Part shown: one piece after another, positions 61,761 through 64,000 of the stretch
How the letters are laid out: the number at the start of each line of letters is the position of its first letter
Position numbering within the stretch: position 1 is the stretch's first letter
Assembly (NCBI GenBank): GCA_013398015.1
Contig: VZRR01007716.1
Span: 361,729 to 425,728 of the forward strand
DNA: 64,000 nt
From: Oreocharis arfaki
Lineage: Eukaryota > Chordata > Aves > Passeriformes > Paramythiidae
Reading direction: 5' to 3'
Made by a program: the position numbers and the translations under genes
The notes under the pieces: model-generated
The model's database searches: none
Seen by the model: the letters and a program-made list of their open reading frames with translations, nothing else
Told to the model about the DNA's origin: nothing

Positions 61761-64000
61761 GCTCCCTCTCTGCTAAGGCTTCCGACAGCAGGGCTTTGAT
61801 ATGCTTCTTTAATGCCACATCTTTAATACACTATGGAAAGTGTTTCTGAGGATAGGCTTCTGAGGAGAAACTCAGTGCATTCTTGTTTGTTCCACAGCAA
61901 CAAAGAAATGGAAAAAAAAACAAACAAAAAATACTGACACAGGGCAGATTCTGAATTTTACCTCAATGTAACATAAATATAGCTAGGCCAAACATTCTGA
62001 AACAAGAGAAGAAGGAACTGAAGTAAATTTTTGTCTTTATGTGGCACCACATGATTGAAATGGACAAAGGTCCAGATGCACCAGATGAATAACTGCATTT
62101 AAATATATTCAAAAGAATCACAATAATTTCTGTGATGCCAGAGGATGTGCAATATTATATTTTATTAGTCTATAGGAATATGAAGTATTCATCAAACTCC
62201 CTTGTACTTCCTGGCGCCTTTGAGCTCTCACTAGTCTTATGGTTGATTAGCCGAGACATTCCTTTCAACAGTTACAATTCCAGAGAGGCAGGAAACAGCA
62301 GAGAAATAAAATTATTCTCAAGAACCATCAGAAACTCAGCAATACAAACTGCAGTGGCAGAGGTAGGGTGCAGAACAGAGAGGTATTTACTGAGTCAAGT
62401 TAATACTCAACTAAAAAGGAAAGAGCTCTCTGTTGCCTGAAAGTCGGGAAACCAGAAAATGAATATATAGGAAAATTGATTTCCCTCTGGTATTACAACC
62501 CTGCTGTTCAGTATGTTGGAGAATAACAAAAGAAAGGGAGCCGTAGAATAGCTCAGAGTACACCCCCTTGGACATGATAGCCCACAGGTTTAAAAGCATC
62601 TTAGCAAAACTGAACATTCAACAAGCTTCTGCCTTTAAAGGACCTCAGAGTGTAACTAGCTATACATGGAAAAAACCCCAGGATTTCATTTCTCAAAACT
62701 GATACTTTTTGAACTAATAGGGAATAGTCCTCTCTTACACTTTCAGCATCTCACTAGGACTGCCCTAGATAGAAACAGGGAAAATGCAGTCTCTTTTCAT
62801 CTTAATAGATGATATCACCTCCTCTATGTTATGTTTTGTATTTCATATACAACCCTTTTCCATGAGAATTTCTACTTCGCAAATTAATCTAGATTTATGC
62901 AAATCTAGGTTAATAAAACCTTTATATTGGCCAAAAATTTCAGTAAACGCTATGACGTGAATAAAACCCGTAGTTCAGGCATTTAAGAAGGCATCCAACT
63001 CTGGCATCAGTAAGAGGATGAGGAGAGGAAAGGAAGAAAGGAAGGAGGAAGCAGAAAAACAGTGGAAGGACTTTAGAGACATCAACATGTATTGAAATGG
63101 AATAAAAAGTCTCTCACTACAACTCAAATGACCTGACTCGACAGTAACTCCTTTTTTAAACAAAGTATATCTGAACTGGATTTCATAAAAGTATTTGGTA
63201 TAAGACCAACTAAGAAAAGACAATTAGTATAGATATTTAAAAGGTGTGTAGGAAATTGTACTGCACTGAAAGGTCATGCTCAATACAGAGAATGACTATA
63301 AGATAAGCTCTTTCTTCTTGACATTAATATTCTTTAGTATTTGTGTGTTAATGAAATTCCTAATGAAACAAAATCTGCAGGCATTGTCAGGACCAAGGAT
63401 GATCAGAACAAATATAACAAGAACTGGATAACCTTGAGGACTGCAGCAATATTAAGAACATTGATTTATGTAAACAGTGTTATGAAATGCCAAGTCATGT
63501 GTTCTTAGCACTAGGCAAAAAAATTCTTTGAAAAGCTAGAAAGAACCCGCTGCTGGAAAATGAGTGCGTATGGGAAAGACCTTGCTGTACTGTTCAGAAA
63601 AGACTCTCATTTGTAATATGCAGTAGTGAAGAGAGGCAGAGATGGCTTTTTGAAGAAAGACAGCGAGAGGAATGCAGAACTTGTCTTTACAAACAAGCTG
63701 TGGGTAGACAAGACTAGCACAATGAGATAAGAAAGACAATAGGAAGGATTCCATTGATTGATGAATTAAAGAGATATGTATCTTCAAACATACCAAAGGT
63801 CTCCTGACAAGTGGGGGATGCTTATACATTAGAAGGGAATTTTTAGATATTAGGCATTCCAGGAAGTCTGTACCTCTCGAGTACCTCAGCCAATGGGGAA
63901 AGAGAGAGGGAAATGCGGTCGGGAAACCAGGGAAAATAGGATACAAAGGAGGTTGCGACCTGCAAAAATTTGAGAGACTCCAGGGGAATGCCCCAGGACC
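61761..64000 (-). other. GABRB2: GABRB2 upstream intron, last part of window
   Basis: AT-rich intronic DNA with a GGAA/AGGA-rich patch at 63012-63051. The 136-residue minus frame at 63536-63946 has no recognisable features. Preceding GABRB2 exons were not seen here. Confidence 0.7.

Noticed and set aside
63536..63946. 136-residue minus-strand open frame, one of the longer ones in the window.
   Set aside because: No recognisable domain, signal or splice context; composition is like the surrounding intron.
1..64000. CRISPR-like, operon or phage-like organisation.
   Set aside because: No regularly spaced repeats or dense coding; exon/intron structure and CR1 repeats show a vertebrate locus.

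Overview
This window is vertebrate nuclear DNA, almost certainly from a bird. It is AT-rich, long-intron sequence whose recognisable interspersed repeats are mostly CR1 LINEs, the dominant repeat class of avian genomes. I see no bacterial-style operons, CRISPR arrays or phage genes.

The only gene I can support is the 3' half of GABRB2, the GABA-A receptor beta-2 subunit, on the minus strand (transcription runs from high to low coordinates). Four coding exons are present with correct splice sites and matching phases: 25164-25301 (138 nt, ligand-binding domain from loop B to loop C), 23838-23990 (153 nt, end of loop C, TM1 and the start of TM2), 20347-20591 (245 nt, the rest of TM2, TM3 and the start of the cytoplasmic loop) and 3117-3464 (345 nt plus stop, the rest of the cytoplasmic loop and TM4). 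Together they encode the C-terminal ~293 residues. The signal peptide, the N-terminal half of the ligand-binding domain and the promoter were not found and should lie beyond position 64000.

Layout from low to high coordinate: 1-3116 is 3' UTR and/or downstream flank; 3465-20346 is a 16.9 kb intron inside the M3-M4 loop, the position where beta-2 alternative exons are known; 20592-23837 is a 3.2 kb intron, about two thirds of it two CR1 copies; 23991-25163 is a short, repeat-poor intron; 25302-64000 is intron of at least 38.7 kb.

Other content: CR1 copies of several ages at 15960-17415, 20738-22300, 22847-23385, 49930-50700 and 57205-57400; an old interspersed repeat at 6600-6960; a possible solo LTR at 30780-31112; microsatellites; a polypurine tract at 55043-55159; several small perfect palindromes; and some blocks that look like conserved non-coding elements (inference only). 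Assembly gaps are at 19515-19539 and 39689.

I found no convincing undescribed biological system. The most interesting leads are cryptic-exon-like splice pairs in the M3-M4-loop intron, two unexplained GC-rich islands and the possible LTR.
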